DNA of 64,000 nucleotides from Pezizomycotina sp. ARF18. Its lineage: Eukaryota; Ascomycota. The position numbers were made by a program, and so were the translations under genes. This document shows positions 25,606-38,069 of the stretch, in pieces. Numbering within the stretch: the first letter of the stretch is position 1; the number at the start of each line of letters is the position of its first letter. Under the pieces are notes generated by a model. The model ran no database searches and was not told the DNA's origin. It saw only the letters and a program-made list of their open reading frames with translations. The DNA lies in assembly GCA_002224055.1 (NCBI GenBank), contig AZLU01000001.1:920766-984765 (forward strand), read 5' to 3'.

Positions 25606-26417
25606 ATGTTCAGTCACGTTACTGTTCCTCCGGCGCCCCTTGCTTACAGGCTTTCACTGTTCGAAAAATACGCTGTCGGTCTAGCGAAAGTCGGTCATCT
25701 GGCTAGAGAATCTCAGGTAAACGGCATGTGGAATACGTAAGTATAATCATATAATAGATATGACCCCGTTAAAATGAAAAATGTCAGAAATTTCCTTAGA
25801 ATAGCTGGATATGGCTAACTTTCTTGTTCTTGTTCTTTTTTTTTTTTCGAGTCCTTAGGCTTTTTAATATGTGTTTTCCTACAGAGGACCTAGATTTCAT
25901 TATAGATCCCGAGGCTTATGCCGGACAAGTCCAGGTTCGATGTGACCTGTTCGTCTATTATATCATAGAAAACAACGGCGAATACGAAACGTGGCCGCGT
26001 TTAGGTTTCAAAGGTAAAGGAGGCGGATCTAATCAAGCTGGGATGCTATAAAGAATCAGGTACGAATATCATTTCTTTGCGACGCCTGTATCGGATCTCA
26101 CAGTGATATCCTATACAATATTTTCTCATTAACTAGACCTCGAGCTGATATAACCCCTTCTTTACACAAAATGAAAACCAGGTACGGGACTACATGTCAC
26201 ATAAGATTATTAAGGGACAGCACCTCGCCTGCTGGGCTGTAGCAGCGAAGGGGAAAGAGGTGAAAGTCTGGAGGTACACGAACAAGTGGGAAGGCGCTGA
26301 GCGCCTCGTTCCTCTATTCGTGAGCGACGGCGAGGTTGTCGACCGTGACGAGAACAGGGTAAACATCATGAGGCGTACGATATTACTCAACACTGGTCAA
26401 GGACCTCGAAGATATTA
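25606..26417 (+). CDS. Hypothetical protein, three-part gene
   Basis: The ATG at 25606 opens a 37-codon segment (MFSHVTVPPAPLAYRLSLF, LAKVGHLARESQ) ending at a GTAAAC or a nearby GTAAGT donor. After a T-rich intron with a CTAAC branch comes a segment with EDLDFIIDPEAYAGQVQVR, CDLFVYYIIENNGEYETW and PRLGFKGKG. Past a second probable intron comes QHLACWAVAAKGKEVKVWRY and RLVPLFVSDGEVVDRDENR, to about 26417. Higher GC and consistent residue use separate these blocks from their flanks. I do not recognise the family. Exon joins are uncertain because the preferred frames do not link cleanly. It lies 1.5 kb downstream of the transglutaminase-like gene, on the same strand. Confidence 0.4.
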
Positions 26418-29400
26418 GTCTATGTCGCGGAGAATGCCGCAAAGTAAATAATAAAGACTTGTAACGCTTCTTATAGCTAGTACCGCTGAACATCAATTTC
26501 TTTCACTTGATAGTTAACGAAATATACCATGGTCATATTTAAGTATTCCATATCTGCTGTAAACCTTGTGGGGTCTCCAGATCCACGTTGAATAATTGCA
26601 CGCCATTTGGGATCGCACGCGCTTATTACCTAGACTTTTTGTGTAACGCTCGCTTAAGTGACTTTGCGATCTCATTGGTCCATTTCTCGTAACCTTATTT
26701 TCTTGGGGCTAGAAAAAGTAATTAAATATAGGAAAGTCTATAGTCAGTACAAGATAGACATATAATACACTCAAAGCTCTGTGTAAATATATTCTACAGC
26801 GGGGAGGCATTTCAAATTATACGAGACAGTATCGATATGGGAATGCTCTTTCGCTTCTTGCCGGAGTTACACCTAATAAGAACGCGATGCGCTCGAACTT
26901 ATGTATTCATACTTGTTATTATTAACCATCTCGCTTACAGTTATGTCTAGTATTCGGATCAGATGTTTTTAATTCGATTTATATTAATGCTACAAATACC
27001 GTAAGCGAATCGGTATATTTGGTATTTGTGATGGGAACTCATTAATCTCATTGAATTTTACCTTACTAAGTGGAAAAGATGAATAACAATAGCACTGAAG
27101 CTAGTGCATGTAACTGATCAGAAGTCCACCTGGTCTGATAGTTGAAGTGTACTCTCAGTCTTGGTTTACTAGTTCTAATTAAAAACCTTGTCGTTCAACG
27201 CCGTTAATACCTACTGGATTACATATTGTATACTATCTCGATATCTGTTCTCAGCAGCGAGATAAGAGATCCAAGATCATAAAAAGGAAAAAAAAAAAAA
27301 AAATATAAGATTTAAATTTACCCTTTGAAATATTCATTAATCTGTCTCTATCCAAAGGATTCGATATATGTACGCCTTTCTTCGCTGGCATTTCATGTAT
27401 GTCCATTAAGAGTTCGTATTACTTCTTTACGGCCTTGTCCTAGAATATATAACTTGGTAATACTCACTCACCTAAGATCCTGCATTATTTACGCTAAACG
27501 TTTATAATATTTATAGATAACGTTAAACATCCGAGTAATATTACCCCTGAAGTTCTCTGGTATCACGTGAGGCAACTTGATCTCCAATTTTTTGATAATT
27601 GTAATTCCAAAACTTGAGTTCTATAACAAGAATACGCCTAGATCAGCTCAAAGGCAAGAAAAAATACGCCACCGATCGGATGTCAAATGGGAATGCATGG
27701 TGAAGTGGTCTGCCATGTTCCCTCTTGCCCCGCTTTTAGATCTAACAAATAGGGTGGGGGCCCAATGTATTGATTTCAGCTTGAGCGATGAAAATACGTG
27801 TACCATTAACTGGGAATAAAACAATGAGTTCCCGCTCATAATTACAAGCATCGAATTAGAGCTCATTACTAGAGCACGCAACCGTTCTAGAATCAAGAAT
27901 GAGTCTGTTGCACATCAGTCTCAAGCTCTTCCCTTTGGCTAACGCAGGGGCTGTATTTGTATCTCTGATATTTGGATTCGGGAAAAAAAGTGCGCCTGAA
28001 GTCTCTGATCGGCTCCACTCAATCTCTTTTCACCAAATAGAAGAAAACAAGAAGGACTAGGATTCTCTGTGGCTTGCTGTGGTCAAAGTTGATCAATCTT
28101 CTCCCTTTGCCTCCTGATCAGAAAGGAACTACTTGTAATACTGCAATTTCCATCAATGACCTACTACCTGTATCTCGCATCTATTTGTCAAGCTTCGAGC
28201 CTGATTGGAACACGAATTGAGATTACGATAATTCCCGATCCGATTTCCTCCATTTATCGCTTGATCTACAACCAGTCCATGCTCCCATGGCTGAAAATCA
28301 GATTAAAAAAAAAAAAAAAAGGGAAAAAAGCATCTGACCAATACATGAACGACAAAATCATTAATTAAAGTTAAATCTATCGGCGTGGTCTTCCACAGGC
28401 AAAAAGAGAAGACCACTAGGAATAGGTATACGCTTATTAATTTTCGATATATTGCAGAAGGTATTGGGCTATGGGGTTATCCGCTGCCCGCGTAGACAGG
28501 GAAGGGAAGAGAAAGAAGGGGGTACCTGAGCTGCATTTTTCAAGTTTTAAGAGTGGTAGCGCGCATCGTTGATATAAGATCTTGCATCGGTTAAGGGAAG
28601 AAACTGACTTGACCCATCCCACGGATAAGAACATTTTTATCTGTCCACTGGTTAATTAACCAAATTTCGAGGAGCCTTAATCAACGGCGTTTGATCAACG
28701 TTTATATTCATATATTACTATTGATACAGTCGAAAATTTAACGATATACGAATAGCTGCTTCGTGTTGTACCCAAAAAAAAAACTATTATTGTACAATTA
28801 GTTCGAGTTACCTCGCACTTTTCACGTTTCCAGGAATAAGTATTGGTCTCGGAAGAAAAGTGGAGATTCCGCAGCTAAACCAGCGGGACCTGTATCCTTG
28901 GAATGCAATCCACAAGGGGGGGGACGGCCAGTGTCCTATCGATAATGATCCATGGTCCATGGTTATATCACAGGGATTTTCAAGGAAATTTAATGACGAT
29001 GAGAAGGGGATAGTTTCTGCAAATAAGTAAACAAGACGATGGGAAACAGGAGTAATGACAACTACCCATCGCAAGCATATCATGCAGATTCAGCTTCCTG
29101 CGCAACCGTGTACCAATCACCGATAATTTTGGGCAGATGTCGCGATCTCCCTTCTAAAAGCCCGGCGCCCGCCGCTCAGTGCTGTCATTACTTACCCGCC
29201 AAATTTATGTGACTGCGTTTCACGTCGTAGGGATTCCGGGGTAAGAAAACAAAATAAAAAAAACTTAAAAGTAAAATAAAATGCAAAACGCCCCCTGGTT
29301 TGACAGGGATCGGGAAGAAAGACGCGGTCGTCATCAGCGAAATTACGTCGATGACGCTGCGAACGGCCAGACCAAGGGAAGACGCACACGTTTTGCTTCA

Positions 29401-31912
29401 ATAGGCGGGTAAATAAAGCTTACTTTGTTTGTTTCGTCGCAAGAAGCCACCGAAGCCCTTTCCTTTGATCCGGGGAAAATCGGGATGAGGCTAAGAGATA
29501 ATAAAAACAAATAAGAATAAAAGGAAAAGGAAGAATCATAAGCACGACCTCCCTTCGGGCGTACTCCACTTCTATAAGGCTTGCTTTTCCTTCTTGGCCT
29601 TTTGAGGGCTGATGCGAGGAGAGTAGAAATGGTCGTCAGACATCTACTTACCTTGATCATTTGGATGTCTCTTTCCTTTCCTCGTGAAAAAGTGATAAAT
29701 AAATCTTTCAATCCCGTCTTTGCATTAAGCAGAGCTTTCTTGCATTAGCTTTGCTTTGCACATCGTTTTTAGCTGCGCAAGCGAAAAAAGAAAAAAAAAG
29801 AAAGAAAAAAAAAAAAGACGTGCATAGCAGTAAGTCAGTCAGATCAGAGTAGAATAGAAGCTTGGTTGCATTTCTCCGCGCCGAGAATGCTGTTGCGCTT
29901 GCTGTCCTAGGAGATAGTTTCATTAGTGTGTGGTCCAAGACCTCGAACGACCCAAGAATTAAGAACTTTGCGTTGTGTCTTTCCGGTTTATTTTCGAGGA
30001 CGATAATGCAGGAAAAAATTAAACCGCATCCACATCCTCCGCAGCAAGCAAAGCAGCAAAAAAAAAAAAAAAAAAAAAAAAAAGGAATAAGAAAAGAAAG
30101 GAAGAAGCAAATTAAAGAGACATCTAGCGAATTCTCAAATAGCAGAACTCACAATAAGATCCAATTTTTGCAGTCAATAATATCAAGGCTTGTGTGCCTG
30201 GTGGTTCGATTTTCCTTCTTTCGAGATAGATGAAAAGCGTAAAAAAAAGGGGAGAATTCAACGGGGCATGTGGGAATTTTTATTAGAGCAGAATAAGAAT
30301 GGTAGGCATTCCTACCTTGCGCTTTCTAGTTCATTGTGTGATTGATACGACCGTTCTCCGGGGTTGCTAGGAATTGGTATCCCCCGATAAGGTCCCCAAA
30401 AAATCCTAATTAGAAATCCAGTCCAGTCGCTATCCCGGTTATCTTCCGCCGAAGCCAGCAAGTATAATTACCCCAAAAGCAATCCCCCTTCTCCGTTCAA
30501 AGACAGAAGGGGAGCAGGAGGAGGAACAATCCAGAACAGGAGTAAGGAAGGTAAGGCATTGAAGGCGTGAGTGGCCACATGTGAGTCTTCGCAAAAGAAA
30601 AGTAAAAAAAGGTCGTATTAAAAAATAGAGTTGAGAGATTTTGATTCTAGTCTGTGCATAGGCGAACGAGGAGCTCGATAGGGCCCTGCCGTTAGTTCTT
30701 GCATGATACTTTATTTTGTTGCTCTTCAACACAAGAAATTGCCGAGCCCTGAAGATCAAGACATCTGTATAGAAGAGGAAAAAGAGCTGTCAGCAACTGA
30801 TTCGATGAGTAACAAATCCCAATTCCAACGTGAGAAAGATCCCTCAGTATACTTCTCCTTGTTCACTGCTCATAGCTGCCTGGAGGCTGATAGCACTAAG
30901 TTTCAATAACGAGGTCGTAACGTACGTAAAGAAAGGGGTAACCAAGTTTTTGTTGAGTGCAGTGCTCGCTTTTCAACAATCCGCTTCGATAAAAATTGCT
31001 TGCCACAGATAGCGCCATCGAAGAAGGCCTATCCTTAAGGGTTTTTTGATCAGCCATCCACCTCAAAATTCCTGAACGTAAGGACCGTTTCCGTTATCAA
31101 TTAGTAAAGAGCTATGCCACCCGTATAACAAAATGAAGTTCTCATAAGGTTTTATGATAATATCTCTCTCGAATATAGCCCTTCTATCGCTATTGATAAT
31201 GTTTCGCTGGATCATTTTAGGTTATCTCGCAATTCTTCTTGCTGGTGTCGCGTTTGCCTTTGAGCCTTGAGGCCCATCCATTCTTCTCCGCTGGCGGTGC
31301 TTGCCGTATTTGTTACGAGTAATTTCCATCTGAGAGCAGTAGATGAGGGTGAGTGGAGCTATATTATTAGTATATTAGACGAAAATTTTAACCTTCAGGT
31401 AAAAAAGAAGGGAAGAAAAAAAAAAAAAAAAAAAGGGAGTGGAGACAAAAAGAAGAAAAAAAAAATAAAAGAGCACCCTCTTTTTTTTTTTCCTTTTTTT
31501 TCCTTTTTTTTTTTTTTTTTTCTTTCTTTCTCTTCTTTCTACTTAACCTTTACAACAACAACAACCTTAAACCTTCCGCTTTTCTCTACACCGTTCCACT
31601 ATTTTTATTTTATTATTTTCTTTACACACCACCAGTCATTCCACGTATAAATGGCTATTCCTCCCCCAATTCCCTTCTCTTCCTTTCTTTTCTTCTTCCT
31701 ATCCATTATTTCCAATTCTCCAAAGCATCAGGAGGCCGTTATATACGATCATACAATCCTTGCTAGCCGGTTTTATCCTGCTCTCGCCATCTCCAAATCG
31801 TGAAATCTAAAAGTCCTTTTTAGAGCTAGCAGCTTAGCTTTCTTCTGAACTCTTACGTACGCCAATACATATCGAACCTAGAACACAACCCGTCCTACCG
31901 TCAGCTTCCGCA
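26418..31912. other. Gene-poor stretch, about 5.5 kb
   Basis: No gene supported. The strongest coding-like scrap is a short plus-strand frame at about 28830-29030 (VEIPQLNQRDLYPWNAIH, NDPWSMVISQGFSRKFND) with no recognised family. From about 29.2 kb the DNA becomes rich in A/T tracts (30058-30083, 31416-31434, T runs at 31481-31521), like the leaders of other genes here, so the last 500 bases are probably the KGD4 promoter and leader. Confidence 0.45.
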
Positions 31913-32399
31913 ATGCTTACCACCAAGGTTTCTCCGCTCTACTCTCCCTCATCCACTTCATCGGAAAGAGGACGATTCCTGGTAGGCACCAATTGAAAAC
32001 CCACTCTTTTCTACTCTCCATTCTTCTAAGTATAAAATCTCCACCGTGCCCTCTTTGCAAGTACACAAAGCTAACTGTCCGTCTGTCCAGAAGTTGTCGA
32101 TCACACTCCTCGGCCTCACCTGCTGCCCCGTCGCAGAACCTGCCGACGACGTTCAAGCAGTACCGCGAGTCCGTAGCTAACACCCACGGGCCCTTAGCTC
32201 AGCAGCGCAACGGTTCGCACGCCTCCTCGTCCGTCTCGGCCTCTTCTGCACCGGCCCCCAGCCTCAGAGGAAGTTCAGCACCAAGCTAAAGGAAGGCGAA
32301 TACTTTGACCGGTCTGAGCTGCCGCCGCGCTTCTGGAGGATGCAGTGGTCGCCGGATGAGATCGCCATGGTCGAGAGCGCCGGTGCCAGCGCTTGGTAA
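31913..32399 (+). CDS. KGD4: 2-oxoglutarate dehydrogenase subunit 4 (Kgd4/YMR-31)
   Basis: Kgd4 is a small mitochondrial protein that attaches the E3 subunit to the 2-oxoglutarate dehydrogenase complex; it was earlier named mitoribosomal protein YMR-31. Visible in order: a short N-terminus MLTTKVSPL, LIHFIGKRTIP, an intron from about 31981 to the acceptor after a CTAAC branch near 32090, VDHTPRPH, QNLPTTFKQYRESVANTHG, PLAQQ, a Ser/Ala-rich linker, FSTKLKEGEYFDRSELPPRF and the family-typical tail DEIAMVESAGASAW, stop 32397-32399. The length, about 125 aa, is normal. Three frame slips, near 31947, 32120 and 32271, are each fixed by one extra base in a C, C and A run. Recognition rests on the HFIGKRTIP, VDHTP and ELPPRF blocks together. 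Confidence 0.88.
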
Positions 32400-34318
32400 T
32401 TGCGGCCGAATATGCAAATTATTTATAACAAAAAAAAAAAAAATAGGGAATGTTTAGTCGAGATGGTGACGGTTATTGCTTCGGCCGTGGCCCGTAGGAC
32501 GACATTACTGCACGAACCTTTCGCTGCCTCGCCGAGTGTACCCGCATCCTTTTCGGCTGGAAATTACACGACATTTACGAACGATGAAGAAAAATAAAGA
32601 AGAGTAATTTTTTTTTTTTTTTTTTCCCCTAGGGTTTTCTTCGGCTGTAGTGGCTTCAACAAACGGAATTTTTTTGAGTCATCCGGTCCATTGCAAGGAC
32701 CGGAACAGGACTTTCTTTGGCTTCAGACAATTTTATTTGTCATGCTTTTGTCTTTCGCGCTCGGTTAAACAAAAGGAAAGGGTTTTGATTCAATTTCGTT
32801 TTTATTTCTCTTTGATTTAGCGCTTCTCTTTTTATAATTTCTCGATGTTGTCACTGCCTTGAGCATTTTCTGTACATGTTTTCGAAGGTTGCCTTTCTCT
32901 CGTTGGCGTTTTTGTCTTCTAATCTTGAGTATTTATCTTTCAACATTTTTCAATCTATTATCTTTTTTTCAACCAAATGATATTTATTTTCAATAATAGA
33001 ACTAATTTCGAATAAGAAAAGAAAACTTCGTAAAGTTTGTAAACACAAAAGGCAAAGGTGAACTTTGATCAAAAACTTATTTAGCTGCAGGGTAACACTG
33101 GCGATCTAGAATGTCCGACCAAAGGTAATTTATCCGTCTTTCTAGAACCCTTAAAAAAATGAGGACAAAAAAGGATCCTGCAGATCCCAGAGCTCTCGTG
33201 CTTCGCGACCATTATCGCGTGAAAAAACACAACCCCCAGCTTCCTATAAAAAAATATAAAATAAAGGAGACTCTGTTACACGTGTCTGCTATCCCCCGAA
33301 GGTTCGTGTCACGTTGTGTAAGGCTGAGGGCTTCAGCACGAAAAAATGTGCTTCGGGAAAATACGGGGCGCCGACATTGGGGCGTTTTTCTTTTCTGGAG
33401 CACAGGGGGCAGGCACTCCTACAACAAAATTTTTTTTTCTCCCGGGTATCTTGAACGAATCATTATTCTCCGATAAGGCTGGGGGCTAGAGTATCACACG
33501 GGTGTTTCCCCTTATTAGATGCGCCATTAAGTGTAGAGAACTAGGTATTATTTTTCTCTTCCGGAGAAGAAGTTAGCGGTCCAAAACACGTCACGACCTG
33601 GTGAGTAGGTTTTTTTTTTTCGTTCATAGATAATTCCGTCTAGGAGGCTGTTTTCGGCTGGAGCTATGGTTAAGCTCTGTTGTAAACAATAAACAACGTT
33701 TAATTGGCAGCGAGCGGAGGAAAACGCTGCTTTTGTGGTTTACGGCCGAAGTTGGTGATGTAAGCTGGTGTAAACCCCAGCTGCTATAGATCTTTGGAGA
33801 CTGGACGATCGATTTTATCCGCCGCTGAAGCTTCGAATAAAAACCAGCTAGATCCTTTCCCGAAAAGCTCATATAACTGACACCGGTATAAAGAACACCG
33901 AGAAGAACGCCAATAGACGAGATCAAGTTAGCGTGATCTTCAACGGTAGAACATGCCATTTAGACGCTATAAGCGTGCATGGTGTCTCCGGTCGGTGGAA
34001 ATGTGTGTTACTTTCCTGACACGGTATTCAAACCTTAGGAAAGAGATGGTGGGACGGGGAAAAGGTTCTAGGGTCGGTTCGGAACGTCATCGTTTTTGCG
34101 GCGTTTCTTCTGGAAAGGCGCGGCTTCTTTTCGCAAAGGCGAGACTTTTAGCTTTGGAAAGAGCGAAGATAGGATTCAATCGAATGAGAATCGTACAGTA
34201 GTGGCATTCGGAATTATCCAGATTTTCTCTATTGGAATGCGAAGAAGCGTTAGAAACAGTGCTGTATTTTTTTCTCTCACACTACCGGGATCCTAATTTG
34301 GTTAGGAATCGTCATTTG

Positions 34319-34345
34319 ACACACACACACACACACACACCACAC
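34319..34345. repeat. (AC)n microsatellite
   Basis: About eleven uninterrupted AC units followed by CACAC, roughly 550 bases upstream of the PP2C start. Confidence 0.95.
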
Positions 34346-34732
34346 TTTAAATATAACAACTACTAATAATTCCCACTTAATATACCTCCACCACTCCACC
34401 AACCTATCACAGAGCATTAATCATCAATTCATCATCCAACAAAATTCCACCCAGTCAGAGCATTGATTTTCATCAGATAACCGACATTGAAAGAATCTTC
34501 AAAAGAGTCAGATATATCTCTCTTTCAGCTACAGTAGTTGTCAAGAAAGGTCCAAGAAGCTAAAGGCCCCCCCTGGTTTTCGGGGGTTCATCTCAGAACC
34601 TAGGGAGAAAGAAGGAGAGAGAAGGAGCCAAGGCTGAATCGAAAGGTAGAGAGAGAGAGAGCGACAGAGCACGATTCAGCATTTATCATAGAGGAGGAAC
34701 CCCAGAAAAGCAACAGTCGTTCGACAAAAACT

Positions 34733-34756
34733 GAAGATTTAAATTTTTAAATCTTC
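34733..34756. repeat. Perfect inverted repeat in PP2C leader
   Basis: Arms GAAGATTTAAA and TTTAAATCTTC of 11 bases flank a 2-base centre, about 135 bases before the PP2C ATG. A second hairpin-capable segment, a C run then a G run (about 34566-34587), lies upstream. They could form RNA hairpins in the leader or be a dyad protein-binding site; the sequence does not decide. Confidence 0.8.
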
Positions 34757-34891
34757 GTTCCCCCCCTCAATACCTGTCAAGTTGTCGCGAGTATCAGATC
34801 TCAAGGCTGCCCTGCCCCTTACCGCCCCGACACCCCGCTGTACATCACCCTCTTCAACGCCGCCGTAATAATCACGGTAGTCTTCCTGGCA

Positions 34892-36907
34892 ATGCAGCGA
34901 GCGTCGGCGGTCAGGGCGTCCGTCAGGACCGTCTTCTCGGGCAGCAGGCGGGCCCCGCTCGTCGTCTCCCGACAGGCGGCCCGCTTTTCCCCGCCACCGG
35001 CGTCGAGCATAAGGTCACTGTCATCGAACGGTTCCAATGCCGGCAGCGGCGCCGCTAGCAGCACAGGCGCCGCCGGCGGTCAGCAGGCGAACACCAACGC
35101 CATCGCTAACGCGAACGCGGCGAACTACGCACGCAACTTCACCATGGTCCTTGTATCCTCCCTCGTTTTCACGAGCGCTTGGCTGGCGTACCGCGATGCC
35201 GACAGCCTGCTCATGCCGCTGAACTTGCTGTCCGCTTCCCCGACGGGTACCGAGCAGCGTCCGCTGGCGGGGAAGGATAGCCCCGTCCGACGGATCGTGG
35301 CTGTAGACGATAACGACCTCTACATGGGAATCATAGAAGGCGAGGGCCCCATTTCGAAAGAAGGAAATGGGAAGAGGGTATTGGAGATGTTATCCCCCGA
35401 AGAAGCCACCAGCAAACTCAGGAACCTCGAGGAGAGTTACCTCGTCGGAAGGGACAGGGCGTTTACAGGTATGATTTGGTGCAGGTACCGAGCAACGATC
35501 CCATCGAGGACGATCACGCGGAGAGGATTATCGAGGTACCGCCGACGGTTGTTCCCGGTGGGGATGGGTTAATACGGCGGATTGGATGTTCTGGGGTGTT
35601 TTTGATGCCACAGGTGCGTCATGCTGCAGCTTATTTCCGTCTCACAGCCCTGGTTATTTTAATGGGGAAATCTCTCCTAACATTTTGCAGTGGATGGACT
35701 ACTTCCGCAAAGCTACGACAGGTTCTCATCGCTTTCGTTGCACGCGAGCTTAATTCTACGTACCGTTCATCGATGAAGGACGCTTCGGCAAGATGCCATC
35801 GCCAGAAGCCATAGATGCAGCGATAAAGAAGGGTTTCGTCCGCCTCGACAACGAGATTATTCACGAATCCGTCGCTCGTGTTCTAAAGAACCCGTCGAAA
35901 CCCTTCGCCGCGGAGCTTCTGGCACCAGCACTCTCTGGTTCTTGCGCTCTCCTCGCGTTTTACGACAGCTTCACTCAAATGCTCAGGATTGCGTGCACGG
36001 GTGATTCGCGAGCCGTTCTAGAAGGCGCGGAGCTAATGGGAAATGGACCGCAACGCCATTGACAGTCGATCAGACCGGTTCGAACGAAGCCGAAGCGGAT
36101 AGAATGAGGAAGGAACACCCGGTGAGGAGCAGACGGTCATCCGCAACGGCAGGGTTCTCGGTGGACTGGAACCGACGAGGGCTTTCGGTGATGCGTTCTA
36201 CAAGTGGAGCATAGATACGCAGAACACTATCAAGAACAAGTTCTTTGGCAGGACGCCGTCGAGCTTGCTCAAGTCACCACCGTACGTCACCGCCGAGCCT
36301 GTTGTGACTACTACGAAGATCGAACCCGAGAAGGGCGATTTCCTAGTACTGGCGACTGATGGGCTCTGGAAATGCTCACGAACGAAGAAGTGGTCGGGCT
36401 CGTTGGCCGCTGGTTAGACGATCAGGAGGCATTGAGTAAAGGGAAACAGCCGTCGTCATCGTCCGGTTGGTTCGGTGGTTGGTTCGGCGGCAACAAAGAA
36501 GTCCTGCCAGTCGAGAACGAACAGGACGCCGTTACACAGAAAGGTCAACGTCAGCCCATTCGTCAGCGTCAGTGGGGGTTACCGCGCCGGAGTCGGAGAG
36601 GTTCACCTTCGATGATGCGAATGCCGCTACGCACCTGGTCAGGAACGCATTGGGTGGGAAGAAGACGGATATGCTCTGCGCATTGCTCACACTACCGAGC
36701 CCTTACTCGAGGAGATACCGGTGAGTTTCCCTCCTTTTAACTTTTATTCTTTTTCGACGTCATTGAGACGCTTACTAAACCCTATTTGATTTTCGGCACT
36801 AGTGACGATTTGACGGTCCAAGTAATCTTCTTCGGCACGGCGATAAATCTGGTGACGTGGTCCTCAACGAACTCGCCAGCTCAAAGAAGATCCGTAAGGC
36901 GGAGTAA
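34892..36907 (+). CDS. Mitochondrial PP2C-type protein phosphatase (PTC5/6-like)
   Basis: Metal-dependent Ser/Thr phosphatase. The N-terminus is Arg/Ser/Ala-rich without acidic residues, as in a matrix-targeting signal, followed by an Ala/Asn-rich linker and one membrane segment (FTMVLVSSLVFTSAWLAY). PP2C motifs follow in order: DDHAERIIEVPP, ADWMFWGVFDGH interrupted by an intron (about 35613-35690), SGWTTSAKLRQVLI, PALSGSCALLAFYDS, ACTGDSRAVL (about 36000), GRVLGGLEPTRAFGDAFYKW, PPYVTAEPVVTTTKIEP, FLVLATDGLW, MLTNEEVVGLVGRWLDDQ, a Gly/Trp-rich insert, NAATHLVRNALGG, an intron at about 36720-36802 and RDDLTVQVIFFG, then stop 36905-36907. The metal-binding Asp residues are present. Slips near 35571, 35606, 36020, 36120, 36369 and 36840 fit single lost bases. 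Yeast relatives Ptc5/Ptc6 act on pyruvate dehydrogenase; that substrate is inferred. Confidence 0.88.
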
Positions 36908-38069
36908 CGTGATTCTTTCCCCCGCGTCCTTGTTGCACATCACAAAATTTACATCACAGCTACCGATAAAACACGATAATCTTACAACGGCAACACTTAT
37001 CAAAATACTCTTTCTTATCTCCTTATTTTATATATCCTCTACCTTCAAAAAGCCCTTGTTCTTACTACGTTTCGGTTCGAACTTTAACTACTGATAAATA
37101 TTCCCTTGATTATTCACAAACAAGCATGACTGAACGAGATGAGAGAAAGCATTAGGTCCTTCCTAATTCCCTTATTTCAAAAGAAGCCAAAGCGATATTA
37201 GCGAAGCGTTTCCGTTGTTCTGATAAGTTGACTACGTTCGCGTATCTGAGTCTTCTATTTCCTTTAACTATTACTTCATCTAAAACCACGACACGTCCGT
37301 ATCTTGTTATCCACAATTCCTATAAGTTTATGCATTACCTGAGGCATATACCCAGCCCTGCATCGACGACAGGGGTAGTGTCTAGGATTTTCTATTATCT
37401 TTCGTTTACATCAAGTTTTTCTTTCTTCTTTCTTCAATGTCCTCATGGTTTACTGGTCTATTAAGTATTGTCAGCAAAAAAAATATACGGAGCGATTCTT
37501 GGTACTTATGTTTCCTTATTTTCTCTTTTCTTTTTCTTCTCTTTCCCACATTAAACTCAATGCTAACGAGTCCTTTATACCTTGATGCTGTTTCCTTTTT
37601 TTTTTTCTATTTTGGTATCTCTTCCTTTTTCTTCATCTCCTAGTTCTTCTCTGAAAGCTAAACAAAAAAAAAATGGCAGGATATCACATAGATTTACAGT
37701 ATATGTAACTTAACTTTTCGATGTTCCAAGTAAAGGGAAAAGAAAAAGAAAAGAAATACAAGAATATATACGTTGTAAACGTCAGATTTGTTCTTTGAAA
37801 AAAATATTCTACAAGCTAGAATACACGCGAGATTTACAGCTAAAGAATGTGATTTTCTGAGCTACAGTTGTTTTTTTTTTTTTTGGGGGGGGGTGTGTAA
37901 ATCTCTTTACAATCGAAAAGCTCAGGCAATTCTTTATGAAGGCACCATCGTGTAGAGAAGAAGTTTGTGGTATAACAATGCATTCTCATTATCATTATTC
38001 ATGATTCAACAAATGAATCCAAATATAATTCTAATCATAAAAACTTGCGCTAGTAGGTCTTCGTTAATA
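36908..38069. other. Intergenic between convergent genes
   Basis: Lies between the 3' ends of the PP2C gene and the minus-strand membrane protein gene. T-rich tracts (about 37598, 37869-37884 followed by a G run) and no supported gene. Confidence 0.5.

Larger units (their letters stand above)
32400..34891. other. KGD4 3' region and PP2C upstream region
   Basis: No further gene supported. An A13 and a T17 tract lie just after KGD4. An (AC)n microsatellite lies at 34319-34345. Between 34560 and 34760 the presumed PP2C leader holds two inverted repeats, listed separately. An open frame at 33953-34198 has a Lys/Arg-rich translation without recognisable motifs. Confidence 0.5.

Noticed and set aside
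30058-31434. Poly-A tracts as retroposon tails
   Set aside because: No element body, RNA polymerase III boxes or target duplication is seen next to them.
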